A stretch of DNA of 64,000 nucleotides from Paratinospora sagittata (taxonomy: Eukaryota; Streptophyta; Magnoliopsida; Ranunculales; Menispermaceae): positions 1 through 64,000 of the forward strand of contig JAYMFD010003428.1 in NCBI GenBank assembly GCA_035771175.1, written 5' to 3'. The notes beneath the pieces were generated by a model. That model made no database searches. It was not told the DNA's origin and saw only the letters and a list, made by a program, of their open reading frames with translations. Positions 34,705-46,800 of the stretch are shown here, one piece after another. The position numbers were made by a program, and so were the translations under genes. Numbering within the stretch: position 1 is the first letter of the stretch; each line of letters opens with the position of its first letter.

Positions 34705-36857
34705 CCTCAAACACATTTTCTAAGTAAATTTAGTTCATTTAAACCAAAATTTGATATTTAGGGGTCAAAAGTTCATCTGGATATTGGAAAAGAGTTCCAT
34801 CTATGCTGGGGGTTTGTTCGAAGGATATTGGGACTCGCTTAAAGAGTAGGTGGTGAAAGCCATCCGGTGGATTGGTCGCGATTGCCTCAATTTCTTTTTC
34901 AAAGTATATTTAGTTCATTTAAACCAAAGTTTTAGATTTAGGGGTCAAAAATTCTCCGGGATATTGGAATGGAGTTCCATCTATTCTGGGGATTCCTAGA
35001 AGGATATTGGGACTCGCTCAAAGAGTTGGTGGAGAAAGCAATCTGGTGGATTGGTAGCGATTGCTTCAAACACATTTTCTAAGTAAATTTAGTTCATTTA
35101 AACCAAAATTTGATATTTAGGGGTCAAAAATTCATCGGGATGTTCGAACGGAGTTCCATCTATTCTGGGGGGTTGCTAGAAGGATATTGGGACTCGCTTA
35201 AAGAGTAGGTGGAGAAAGCAATCCGGTGGATTGATCGCGATTGCCTCAAACACATTTTTTAAGTAAATTTAGTTCATTTAAACCAAAATTTGAGATTTGG
35301 GGGTCAAAAATTCACCGGGATATTGGAACGGAGTTCCATCAATTCCGGGGCTTCCTAGAAGGATATTGGGACTCGCTCAAAGAGTTGGTGGAAAAAGCAA
35401 TCTGGTGGATTGGTCGCGATTGCCTCAAACACATTTTCTAAGTAAATTTAGTTCATTTAAAACAAAATTTGATATTTAGGGGTCAAAAATTCTCCGGGAT
35501 ATTGGAACGGGGTTCCATATATTCTGGGGATTCCTAGAAGGATATTGGGACTCGCTCAAAGAGTTGGTGGAGAAAGCAATTTGGTGGATTGGTAGCGATT
35601 GCCTCAAACACATTTTCTAAGTAAATTTAGTTCATTTAAACCAAAATTTGATATTTAGGGGTCAAAAATTCATCGGGAAATTCGAACGGAGTTCCCTCTA
35701 TTCTGGGGGGTTGCTAGAAGGATATTGGAACTCGCTTAAAGAGTAGGTGGAGAAAGCAATCCGGTGGATTAATCGCGATTGCCTCAAACACATTTTCTAA
35801 GTAAATTTAGTTCATTTAAACCAAAATTTGATATTTAGGGGTCAAAAATTCATCTGGATATTGGAAAAGAGTTCCATCTATTCCGGGGCTTCCTAGAAGG
35901 ATATTGGGACTCGCTCAAAGAGTTGGTGGAGAAAGCAATCTGGTGGATTGGTAGCGATTGCCTCGAACACATTTTCTAAGTAAATTTAGTTCATTTAAAC
36001 CAAAATTTGATATTTAGGGGTCAAAAAGTCATCGGGATGTTCGAACGGAGTTCCATCTATTCTGGGGGGTTGCTAGAAGGATATTGGGACTCGCTCAAAG
36101 AGCTGGTGGAAAAAGCAATCTGGTGGATTGGTCGCGATTGCCTCAAACACATTTTCTAAGTAAATTTAGTTCATTTAAAACAAAATTTGAGATTTGGGGG
36201 TCAAAAATTCACCGGGATATTGGAACGGAGTTCCATCTATTCCGGGGCTTCCTAGAAGGATATTGGGACTCGCTCAAAGAGCTGGTGGAAAAAGCAATCT
36301 GGTGGATTGGTCGCGATTGCCTCAAACACATTTTCTAAGTAAATTTAGTTCATTTAAAACAAAATTTGATATTTAGGGGTCAAAAATTCTCCGGGATATT
36401 GGAACGGGGTTGGATATATTATGGGGATTCCTAGAAGGATATTGGGACTCGCTCAAAGAGTTGGTGGAGAAAGCAATTTGGTGGATTGGTAGCGATTGCC
36501 TCAAACACATTTTGTAAGTAAATTTAGTTCATTTAAACCAAAATTTGATATTTAGGGGTCAAAAATTCATCGGGATATTCGAACGGAGTTCCCTCTATTC
36601 TGGGGGGTTGCTAGAAGGATATTGGAACTCGCTTAAAGAGTAGGTGGAGAAAGCAATCCGGTGGATTAATCGCGATTGCCTCAAACACATTTTCTAAGTA
36701 AATTTAGTTCATTTAAAACAAAATTTGAGATTTGGGGGTCAAAAATTCACTGGGATATTGGAACGGAGTTCCATCTATTCCGGGGCTTCCTAAAAGGATA
36801 TTGGGACTCGCTTAAAGAGTTGGTGGAGAAAGCAATCTGGTGGATTGGTAGCGATTG
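34705..36857. repeat. First copy of internal 12-mer duplication (2153 bp)
   Basis: It comprises monomers 16-27 of the 27-mer unit, repeated immediately at 36858-39010. The last monomer (36679-36857) is a hybrid: its left part has the aaaacaaaa marker of monomer 27, and its right part has ctaaaagg and cgcttaaagagttgg of monomer 15. The crossover lies between about 36719 and 36792. This is the expected product of unequal exchange between monomers 15 and 27. Confidence 0.9.
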
Positions 36858-39010
36858 CCTCAAACACATTTTCTAAGTAAATTTAGTTCATTTAAACCAA
36901 AATTTGATATTTAGGGGTCAAAAGTTCATCTGGATATTGGAAAAGAGTTCCATCTATGCTGGGGGTTTGTTCGAAGGATATTGGGACTCGCTTAAAGAGT
37001 AGGTGGTGAAAGCCATCCGGTGGATTGGTCGCGATTGCCTCAATTTCTTTTTCAAAGTATATTTAGTTCATTTAAACCAAAGTTTTAGATTTAGGGGTCA
37101 AAAATTCTCCGGGATATTGGAATGGAGTTCCATCTATTCTGGGGATTCCTAGAAGGATATTGGGACTCGCTCAAAGAGTTGGTGGAGAAAGCAATCTGGT
37201 GGATTGGTAGCGATTGCTTCAAACACATTTTCTAAGTAAATTTAGTTCATTTAAACCAAAATTTGATATTTAGGGGTCAAAAATTCATCGGGATGTTCGA
37301 ACGGAGTTCCATCTATTCTGGGGGGTTGCTAGAAGGATATTGGGACTCGCTTAAAGAGTAGGTGGAGAAAGCAATCCGGTGGATTGATCGCGATTGCCTC
37401 AAACACATTTTTTAAGTAAATTTAGTTCATTTAAACCAAAATTTGAGATTTGGGGGTCAAAAATTCACCGGGATATTGGAACGGAGTTCCATCAATTCCG
37501 GGGCTTCCTAGAAGGATATTGGGACTCGCTCAAAGAGTTGGTGGAAAAAGCAATCTGGTGGATTGGTCGCGATTGCCTCAAACACATTTTCTAAGTAAAT
37601 TTAGTTCATTTAAAACAAAATTTGATATTTAGGGGTTAAAAATTCTCCGGGATATTGGAACGGGGTTCCATATATTCTGGGGATTCCTAGAAGGATATTG
37701 GGACTCGCTCAAAGAGTTGGTGGAGAAAGCAATTTGGTGGATTGGTAGCGATTGCCTCAAACACATTTTCTAAGTAAATTTAGTTCATTTAAACCAAAAT
37801 TTGATATTTAGGGGTCAAAAATTCATCGGGAAATTCGAACGGAGTTCCCTCTATTCTGGGGGGTTGCTAGAAGGATATTGGAACTCGCTTAAAGAGTAGG
37901 TGGAGAAAGCAATCCGGTGGATTAATCGCGATTGCCTCAAACACATTTTCTAAGTAAATTTAGTTCATTTAAACCAAAATTTGATATTTAGGGGTCAAAA
38001 ATTCATCTGGATATTGGAAAAGAGTTCCATCTATTCCGGGGCTTCCTAGAAGGATATTGGGACTCGCTCAAAGAGTTGGTGGAGAAAGCAATCTGGTGGA
38101 TTGGTAGCGATTGCCTCGAACACATTTTCTAAGTAAATTTAGTTCATTTAAACCAAAATTTGATATTTAGGGGTCAAAAAGTCATCGGGATGTTCGAACG
38201 GAGTTCCATCTATTCTGGGGGGTTGCTAGAAGGATATTGGGACTCGCTCAAAGAGCTGGTGGAAAAAGCAATCTGGTGGATTGGTCGCGATTGCCTCAAA
38301 CACATTTTCTAAGTAAATTTAGTTCATTTAAAACAAAATTTGAGATTTGGGGGTCAAAAATTCACCGGGATATTGGAACGGAGTTCCATCTATTCCGGGG
38401 CTTCCTAGAAGGATATTGGGACTCGCTCAAAGAGCTGGTGGAAAAAGCAATCTGGTGGATTGGTCGCGATTGCCTCAAACACATTTTCTAAGTAAATTTA
38501 GTTCATTTAAAACAAAATTTGATATTTAGGGGTCAAAAATTCTCCGGGATATTGGAACGGGGTTGGATATATTATGGGGATTCCTAGAAGGATATTGGGA
38601 CTCGCTCAAAGAGTTGGTGGAGAAAGCAATTTGGTGGATTGGTAGCGATTGCCTCAAACACATTTTCTAAGTAAATTTAGTTCATTTAAACCAAAATTTG
38701 ATATTTAGGGGTCAAAAATTCATCGGGATATTCGAACGGAGTTCCCTCTATTCTGGGGGGTTGCTAGAAGGATATTGGAACTCGCTTAAAGAGTAGGTGG
38801 AGAAAGCAATCCGGTGGATTAATCGCGATTGCCTCAAACACATTTTCTAAGTAAATTTAGTTCATTTAAAACAAAATTTGAGATTTGGGGGTCAAAAATT
38901 CACTGGGATATTGGAACGGAGTTCCATCTATTCCGGGGCTTCCTAGAAGGATATTGGGACTCGCTCAAAGAGTTGGCGGAGAAAGCAATCTGGTGGATTG
39001 GTAGCGATTG
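36858..39010. repeat. Second copy of internal 12-mer duplication (2153 bp)
   Basis: It repeats monomers 16-27 with the same private variants as the first copy (gctgggggtttg near 36957, caattcc near 37494, attatgggg near 38571). It ends with an unrecombined monomer 27 (ctagaagg, ggcggag). One difference is ggggttaaaaattc near 37634, where the first copy has ggggtcaaaaattc. Confidence 0.9.
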
Positions 39011-42000
39011 CCTCAAACACATTTTCTAAGTAAATTTAGTTCATTTAAACCAAAATTTGATATTTAGGGGTCAAAAAGTCATCGGGATGTTCGACCGGAG
39101 TTCCATCTATTCTGGGGGGTTGCTAGAAGGATATTGGGACTCGCTTAAAGAGTAGGTGGAGAAAGCAATCCGGTGGATTGATCGCGATTGCCTCAAACAC
39201 ATTTTCTAAGTAAATTTAGTTTATTTAAACCAAAATTTGAGATTTGGGGGTCAAAACTTCACTAGGATATTGGAACGGAGTTCCATCTATTCTGGGGCTT
39301 CCTAGAAGGATATTGGGACTCGCTCAAAAAGTTGGTGGAGAAAGCAATCTGGTGGATTGGTAGCGATTGCCTCAAACACATTTTCTAAGTAAATTCAGTT
39401 CATTTAAACCAAAATTTGATATTTAGGGGTCAAAAATTCATCTGGATATTGGAAAAGAGTTCCATATATTCCGAGGGTTCCTAGAAGGATAATGGGACTC
39501 GATCAAAGAGTTGGTGGAGAAAGCAATCTGGTGGATTGGTCGCGATTGCCTCAAACAAATTTTCTAGGTAAATTTAATTCATTTAAACCAAAATTTGAGA
39601 TTTAGTGGTCAAAAATTCATCGGGATATTCGAACGGAGTTCCCTCTATTATGGGGGGTTGCTAGAAGGATATTGGAACTCGCTTAAAGAGTAGGTGGAGA
39701 AAGCAATCTGGTGGATTGATCGCGATTGCCTCAAACACATTTTCTAAGTAAATTTAGTTCATTTAAACCAAAATTTGAGATTTGGGGGTCAAAAATTCAC
39801 CGGGATATTGGAACGGAGTTCAATCTATTCCGGGGCTTCCTAGAAGGATATTGGGACTCGCTCAAAGAGTTGGTGGAGAAAGCAATCTGGTGGATTGGTA
39901 GCGATTGCCTCGGACACATTTTCTAAGTAAATTTAGTTCATTTAAAACAAAATTTGATATTTAGGGGTCAAAAATTCTCGGGGATATTGGAACGGAGTTC
40001 CATATATTCTGGGGATTCCTAGAAGGATATTGGGACTCGCTCAAAGAGTTGGTGGAGAAAGCAATTTGGTGGATTGGTAGCGATTGCCTCAAACACATTT
40101 TCTAAGTAAATTTAGTTCATTTAAACCAAAATTTGATATTTAGGGGTCAAAAATTCATCGGGATATTCGAACGGAGTTCCCTCTATTCTGGGGGGTTGCT
40201 AGAAGGATATTGGAACTCGCTTAAAGAGTAGGTGGAGAAAGCAATCCGGTGGACTGATCGCGATTGCCTCAAACACATTTTCTAAGTAAATTTAGTTCAT
40301 TTAAACCAAAATTTGAGATTTGGGGGTCAAAAATTCACTGGGATATTGGAACGGAGTTCCATCTATTCCGGGGCTTCCTAAAAGGATATTGGGACTCGCT
40401 CAAAGAGTTGGTGGAGAAAGCAATCTGGTGGATTGGTAGCGATTGCCTCAAACACATTTTCTAAGTAAATTTAGTTCATTTAAACCAAAATTTGATATTT
40501 AGTGGTCAAAAGTTCATCTGGATATTGGAAAAGAGTTCCATCTATTCTGGGGGGTTGTTCGAAGGATATTGGGACTCGCTTAAAGAGTAGGTGGTGAAAG
40601 CAATCCGGTGGATTGGTTGCGATTGCCTCAATTTCTTTTTCAAAGTATATTTAGTTCATTTAAACCAAAGTTTTAGATTTGGGGGTCAAAAATTCTCCGG
40701 GATATTGGAATGGAGTTCCATCTATTCTGGGGATTCCTAGAAGGATATTGGGACTGGCTCAAAGAGTTGGTGGAGAAAGCAATCTGGTGGATTGGTAGCG
40801 ATTGCCTCAAACACATTTTCTAAGTAAATTTAGTTCATTTAAACCAAAATATGATATTTAGGGGTCAAAAATTCATCGGGATGTTCGAACGGAGTTCCAT
40901 CTATTCTGGGGGGTTGCTAGAAGGATATTGGGACTCGCTTAAAGAGTAGGTGGAGAAAGCAATCCGGTGGATTGATCGCGATTGCCTCAAACACATTTTT
41001 TAAGTAAATTTAGTTCATTTAAACCAAAATTTGAGATTTGGGGGTCAAAAATTCACCGGGATATTGGAACGGAGTTCCATCTATTCCGGGGCTTCCTAGA
41101 AGGATATTGGGACTCGCTCAAAGAGTTGGTGGAAAAAGCAATCTGGTGGATTGGTCGCGATTGCCTCAAACACATTATCTAAGTAAATTTAGTTCATTTA
41201 AAACAAAATTTGATATTTAGGGGTCAAAAATTCTCGGGGATATTGGAACGGAGTTCCATATATTCTGGGGATTCCTAGAAGGATATTGGGACTCGCTCAA
41301 AGAGTTGGTGGAGAAAGCAATTTGGTGGATTGGTAGCGATTGCCTCAAACACATTTTGTAAGTAAATTTAGTTCATTTAAACCAAAATTTGATATTTAGG
41401 GGTCAAAAATTCATCGGGATATTCGAACGGAGTTCCCTCCATTCTGGGGGGTTGCTAGAAGGATATTGGAACTCGCTTAAAGAGTAGGTGGAGAAAGCAA
41501 TTCGGTGGACTGATCGCGATTGCCTCAAACACATTTTCTAAGTAAATTTAGTTCATTTAAACCAAAATTTGAGATTTGGGGGTCAAAAATTCACTGGGAT
41601 ATTGGAACGGAGTTCCATCTATTCCGGGGCTTCCTAAAAGGATATTGGGACTCGCTTAAAGAGTTGGTGGAGAAAGCAATCTGGTGGATTGGTAGCGATT
41701 GCCTCAAACACATTTTCTAAGTAAATTTAGTTCATTTAAACCAAAATTTGATATTTAGGGGTCAAAAGTTCATCTGGATATTGGAAAAGAGTTCCATCTA
41801 TGCTGGGGGGTTGTTCGAAGGATATTGGGACTCGCTTAAAGAGTAGGTGGTGAAAGCCATCCGGTGGATTGGTCGCGATTGCCTCAATTTCTTTTTCAAA
41901 GTATATTTAGTTCATTTAAACCAAAGTTTTAGATTTAGGGGTCAAAAATTCTCCGGGATATTGGAATGGAGTTCCATCTATTCTGGGGATTCCTAGAAGG

Positions 42001-43854
42001 ATATTGGGACTCGCTCAAAGAGTTGGTGGAGAAAGCAATCTGGTGGATTGGTAGCGATTGCTTCAAACACATTTTCTAAGTAAATTTAGTTCATTTAAAC
42101 CAAAATTTGATATTTAGGGGTCAAAAATTCATCGGGATGTTCGAACGGAGTTCCATCTATTCTGGGGGGTTGCTAGAAGGATATTGGGACTCGCTTAAAG
42201 AGTAGGTGGAGAAAGCAATCCGGTGGATTGATCGCGATTGCCTCAAACACATTTTTTAAGTAAATTTAGTTCATTTAAACCAAAATTTGAGATTTGGGGG
42301 TCAAAAATTCACCGGGATATTGGAACGGAGTTCCATCAATTCCGGGGCTTCCTAGAAGGATATTGGGACTCGCTCAAAGAGTTGGTGGAAAAAGCAATCT
42401 GGTGGATTGGTCGCGATTGCCTCAAACACATTTTCTAAGTAAATTTAGTTCATTTAAAACAAAATTTGATATTTAGGGGTCAAAAATTCTCCGGGATATT
42501 GGAACGGGGTTCCATATATTCTGGGGATTCCTAGAAGGATATTGGGACTCGCTCAAAGAGTTGGTGGAGAAAGCAATTTGGTGGATTGGTAGCGATTGCC
42601 TCAAACACATTTTCTAAGTAAATTTAGTTCATTTAAACCAAAATTTGATATTTAGGGGTCAAAAATTCATCGGGAAATTCGAACGGAGTTCCCTCTATTC
42701 TGGGGGGTTGCTAGAAGGATATTGGAACTCGCTTAAAGAGTAGGTGGAGAAAGCAATCCGGTGGATTAATCGCGATTGCCTCAAACACATTTTCTAAGTA
42801 AATTTAGTTCATTTAAACCAAAATTTGATATTTAGGGGTCAAAAATTCATCTGGATATTGGAAAAGAGTTCCATCTATTCCGGGGCTTCCTAGAAGGATA
42901 TTGGGACTCGCTCAAAGAGTTGGTGGAGAAAGCAATCTGGTGGATTGGTAGCGATTGCCTCGAACACATTTTCTAAGTAAATTTAGTTCATTTAAACCAA
43001 AATTTGATATTTAGGGGTCCAAAAGTCATCGGGATGTTCGAACGGAGTTCCATCTATTCTGGGGGGTTGCTAGAAGGATATTGGGACTCGCTCAAAGAGC
43101 TGGTGGAAAAAGCAATCTGGTGGATTGGTCGCGATTGCCTCAAACACATTTTCTAAGTAAATTTAGTTCATTTAAAACAAAATTTGAGATTTGGGGGTCA
43201 AAAATTCACCGGGATATTGGAACGGAGTTCCATCTATTCCGGGGCTTCCTAGAAGGATATTGGGACTCGCTCAAAGAGCTGGTGGAAAAAGCAATCTGGT
43301 GGATTGGTCGCGATTGCCTCAAACACATTTTCTAAGTAAATTTAGTTCATTTAAAACAAAATTTGATATTTAGGGGTCAAAAATTCTCCGGGATATTGGA
43401 ACGGGGTTGGATATATTCTGGGGATTCCTAGAAGGATATTGGGACTCGCTCAAAGAGTTGGTGGAGAAAGCAATTTGGTGGATTGGTAGCGATTGCCTCA
43501 AACACATTTTCTAAGTAAATTTAGTTCATTTAAACCAAAATTTGATATTTAGAGGTCAAAAATTCATCGGGATATTCGAACGGAGTTCCCTCTATTCTGG
43601 GGGGTTGCTAGAAGGATATTGGAACTCGCTTAAAGAGTAGGTGGAGAAAGCAATCCGGTGGATTAATCGCGATTGCCTCAAACACATTTTCTAAGTAAAT
43701 TTAGTTCATTTAAAACAAAATTTGAGATTTGGGGGTCAAAAATTCACTGGGATATTGGAACGGAGTTCCATCTATTCCGGGGCTTCCTAGAAGGATATTG
43801 GGACTCGCTCAAAGAGTTGGCGGAGAAAGCAATCTGGTGGATTGGTAGCGATTG
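39011..43854. repeat. 27-mer HOR copy 2, reference unit (4844 bp)
   Basis: Monomer starts are 39011, 39191, 39370, 39549, 39729, 39908, 40087, 40267, 40446, 40626, 40805, 40985, 41164, 41343, 41523, 41702, 41882, 42061, 42241, 42420, 42599, 42779, 42958, 43138, 43317, 43496 and 43676. The type order is m1-B3'-m3-m4-B1-E-F-B2-C-D-A1-B1'-E-F-B2-C-D-A1-B1'-E-F-H-(A4/B)-B1''-E'-F-B2. Eleven monomers are 180 bp and sixteen are 179 bp, which sums exactly to 4844. Confidence 0.93.
40805..42060. repeat. Reference 7-mer module A1-B1'-E-F-B2-C-D (1256 bp)
   Basis: Monomers are A1 40805-40984, B1' 40985-41163, E 41164-41342, F 41343-41522, B2 41523-41701, C 41702-41881 and D 41882-42060. Lengths are 180+179+179+180+179+180+179 = 1256. 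The odd/even alternation is broken once, where B1' is followed directly by even-class E. The module recurs at 1256-bp spacing at several other places, for example from 33808 and around 25735-28247. Confidence 0.93.
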
Positions 43855-46800
43855 CCTCAAACACATTTTCTAAGTAAATTTAGTTCATTTAAACCAAAAT
43901 TTGATATTTAGGGGTCAAAAAGTCATCGGGATGTTCGACCGGAGTTCCATCTATTCTGGGGGGTTGCTAGAAGGATATTGGGACTCGCTTAAAGAGTAGG
44001 TGGAGAAAGCAATCCGGTGGATTGATCGCGATTGCCTCAAACACATTTTCTAAGTAAATTTAGTTTATTTAAACCAAAATTTGAGATTTGGGGGTCAAAA
44101 CTTCACTAGGATATTGGAACGGAGTTCCATCTATTCTGGGGCTTCCTAGAAGGATATTGGGACTCGCTCAAAAAGTTGGTGGAGAAAGCAATCTGGTGGA
44201 TTGGTAGCGATTGCCTCAAACACATTTTCTAAGTAAATTCAGTTCATTTAAACCAAAATTTGATATTTAGGGGTCAAAAATTCATCTGGATATTGGAAAA
44301 GAGTTCCATATATTCCGAGGGTTCCTAGAAGGATAATGGGACTCGATCAAAGAGTTGGTGGAGAAAGCAATCTGGTGGATTGGTCGCGATTGCCTCAAAC
44401 AAATTTTCTAGGTAAATTTAATTCATTTAAACCAAAATTTGAGATTTAGTGGTCAAAAATTCATCGGGATATTCGAACGGAGTTCCCTCTATTATGGGGG
44501 GTTGCTAGAAGGATATTGGAACTCGCTTAAAGAGTAGGTGGAGAAAGCAATCTGGTGGATTGATCGCGATTGCCTCAAACACATTTTCTAAGTAAATTTA
44601 GTTCATTTAAACCAAAATTTGAGATTTGGGGGTCAAAAATTCACCGGGATATTGGAACGGAGTTCAATCTATTCCGGGGCTTCCTAGAAGGATATTGGGA
44701 CTCGCTCAAAGAGTTGGTGGAGAAAGCAATCTGGTGGATTGGTAGCGATTGCCTCGGACACATTTTCTAAGTAAATTTAGTTCATTTAAAACAAAATTTG
44801 ATATTTAGGGGTCAAAAATTCTCGGGGATATTGGAACGGAGTTCCATATATTCTGGGGATTCCTAGAAGGATATTGGGACTCGCTCAAAGAGTTGGTGGA
44901 GAAAGCAATTTGGTGGATTGGTAGCGATTGCCTCAAACACATTTTCTAAGTAAATTTAGTTCATTTAAACCAAAATTTGATATTTAGGGGTCAAAAATTC
45001 ATCGGGATATTCGAACGGAGTTCCCTCTATTCTGGGGGGTTGCTAGAAGGATATTGGAACTCGCTTAAAGAGTAGGTGGAGAAAGCAATCCGGTGGACTG
45101 ATCGCGATTGCCTCAAACACATTTTCTAAGTAAATTTAGTTCATTTAAACCAAAATTTGAGATTTGGGGGTCAAAAATTCACTGGGATATTGGAACGGAG
45201 TTCCATCTATTCCGGGGCTTCCTAAAAGGATATTGGGACTCGCTCAAAGAGTTGGTGGAGAAAGCAATCTGGTGGATTGGTAGCGATTGCCTCAAACACA
45301 TTTTCTAAGTAAATTTAGTTCATTTAAACCAAAATTTGATATTTAGTGGTCAAAAGTTCATCTGGATATTGGAAAAGAGTTCCATCTATTCTGGGGGGTT
45401 GTTCGAAGGATATTGGGACTCGCTTAAAGAGTAGGTGGTGAAAGCAATCCGGTGGATTGGTTGCGATTGCCTCAATTTCTTTTTCAAAGTATATTTAGTT
45501 CATTTAAACCAAAGTTTTAGATTTGGGGGTCAAAAATTCTCCGGGATATTGGAATGGAGTTCCATCTATTCTGGGGATTCCTAGAAGGATATTGGGACTG
45601 GCTCAAAGAGTTGGTGGAGAAAGCAATCTGGTGGATTGGTAGCGATTGCCTCAAACACATTTTCTAAGTAAATTTAGTTCATTTAAACCAAAATATGATA
45701 TTTAGGGGTCAAAAATTCATCGGGATGTTCGAACGGAGTTCCATCTATTCTGGGGGGTTGCTAGAAGGATATTGGGACTCGCTTAAAGAGTAGGTGGAGA
45801 AAGCAATCCGGTGGATTGATCGCGATTGCCTCAAACACATTTTTTAAGTAAATTTAGTTCATTTAAACCAAAATTTGAGATTTGGGGGTCAAAAATTCAC
45901 CGGGATATTGGAACGGAGTTCCATCTATTCCGGGGCTTCCTAGAAGGATATTGGGACTCGCTCAAAGAGTTGGTGGAAAAAGCAATCTGGTGGATTGGTC
46001 GCGATTGCCTCAAACACATTATCTAAGTAAATTTAGTTCATTTAAAACAAAATTTGATATTTAGGGGTCAAAAATTCTCGGGGATATTGGAACGGAGTTC
46101 CATATATTCTGGGGATTCCTAGAAGGATATTGGGACTCGCTCAAAGAGTTGGTGGAGAAAGCAATTTGGTGGATTGGTAGCGATTGCCTCAAACACATTT
46201 TGTAAGTAAATTTAGTTCATTTAAACCAAAATTTGATATTTAGGGGTCAAAAATTCATCGGGATATTCGAACGGAGTTCCCTCCATTCTGGGGGGTTGCT
46301 AGAAGGATATTGGAACTCGCTTAAAGAGTAGGTGGAGAAAGCAATTCGGTGGACTGATCGCGATTGCCTCAAACACATTTTCTAAGTAAATTTAGTTCAT
46401 TTAAACCAAAATTTGAGATTTGGGGGTCAAAAATTCACTGGGATATTGGAACGGAGTTCCATCTATTCCGGGGCTTCCTAAAAGGATATTGGGACTCGCT
46501 TAAAGAGTTGGTGGAGAAAGCAATCTGGTGGATTGGTAGCGATTGCCTCAAACACATTTTCTAAGTAAATTTAGTTCATTTAAACCAAAATTTGATATTT
46601 AGGGGTCAAAAGTTCATCTGGATATTGGAAAAGAGTTCCATCTATGCTGGGGGGTTGTTCGAAGGATATTGGGACTCGCTTAAAGAGTAGGTGGTGAAAG
46701 CCATCCGGTGGATTGGTCGCGATTGCCTCAATTTCTTTTTCAAAGTATATTTAGTTCATTTAAACCAAAGTTTTAGATTTAGGGGTCAAAAATTCTCCGG

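Larger units (their letters stand above)
32014..39010. repeat. 27-mer HOR copy 1, expanded to 39 monomers (6997 bp)
   Basis: It matches copies 2-4 monomer for monomer, with an extra 12-monomer block. Markers shared with the other copies at the expected spacing are tcgaccgg in monomer 1 (32094), ccgagggttcc in monomer 3, caatctattcc and cctcggacac in monomer 5, ggactggctc in monomer 10 and cattatctaag after monomer 12. The length is 4844 + 2153 bp. Private to this copy are gctgggggtttg in both internal copies of monomer 16 and attatgggg in both copies of monomer 25. Confidence 0.93.
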
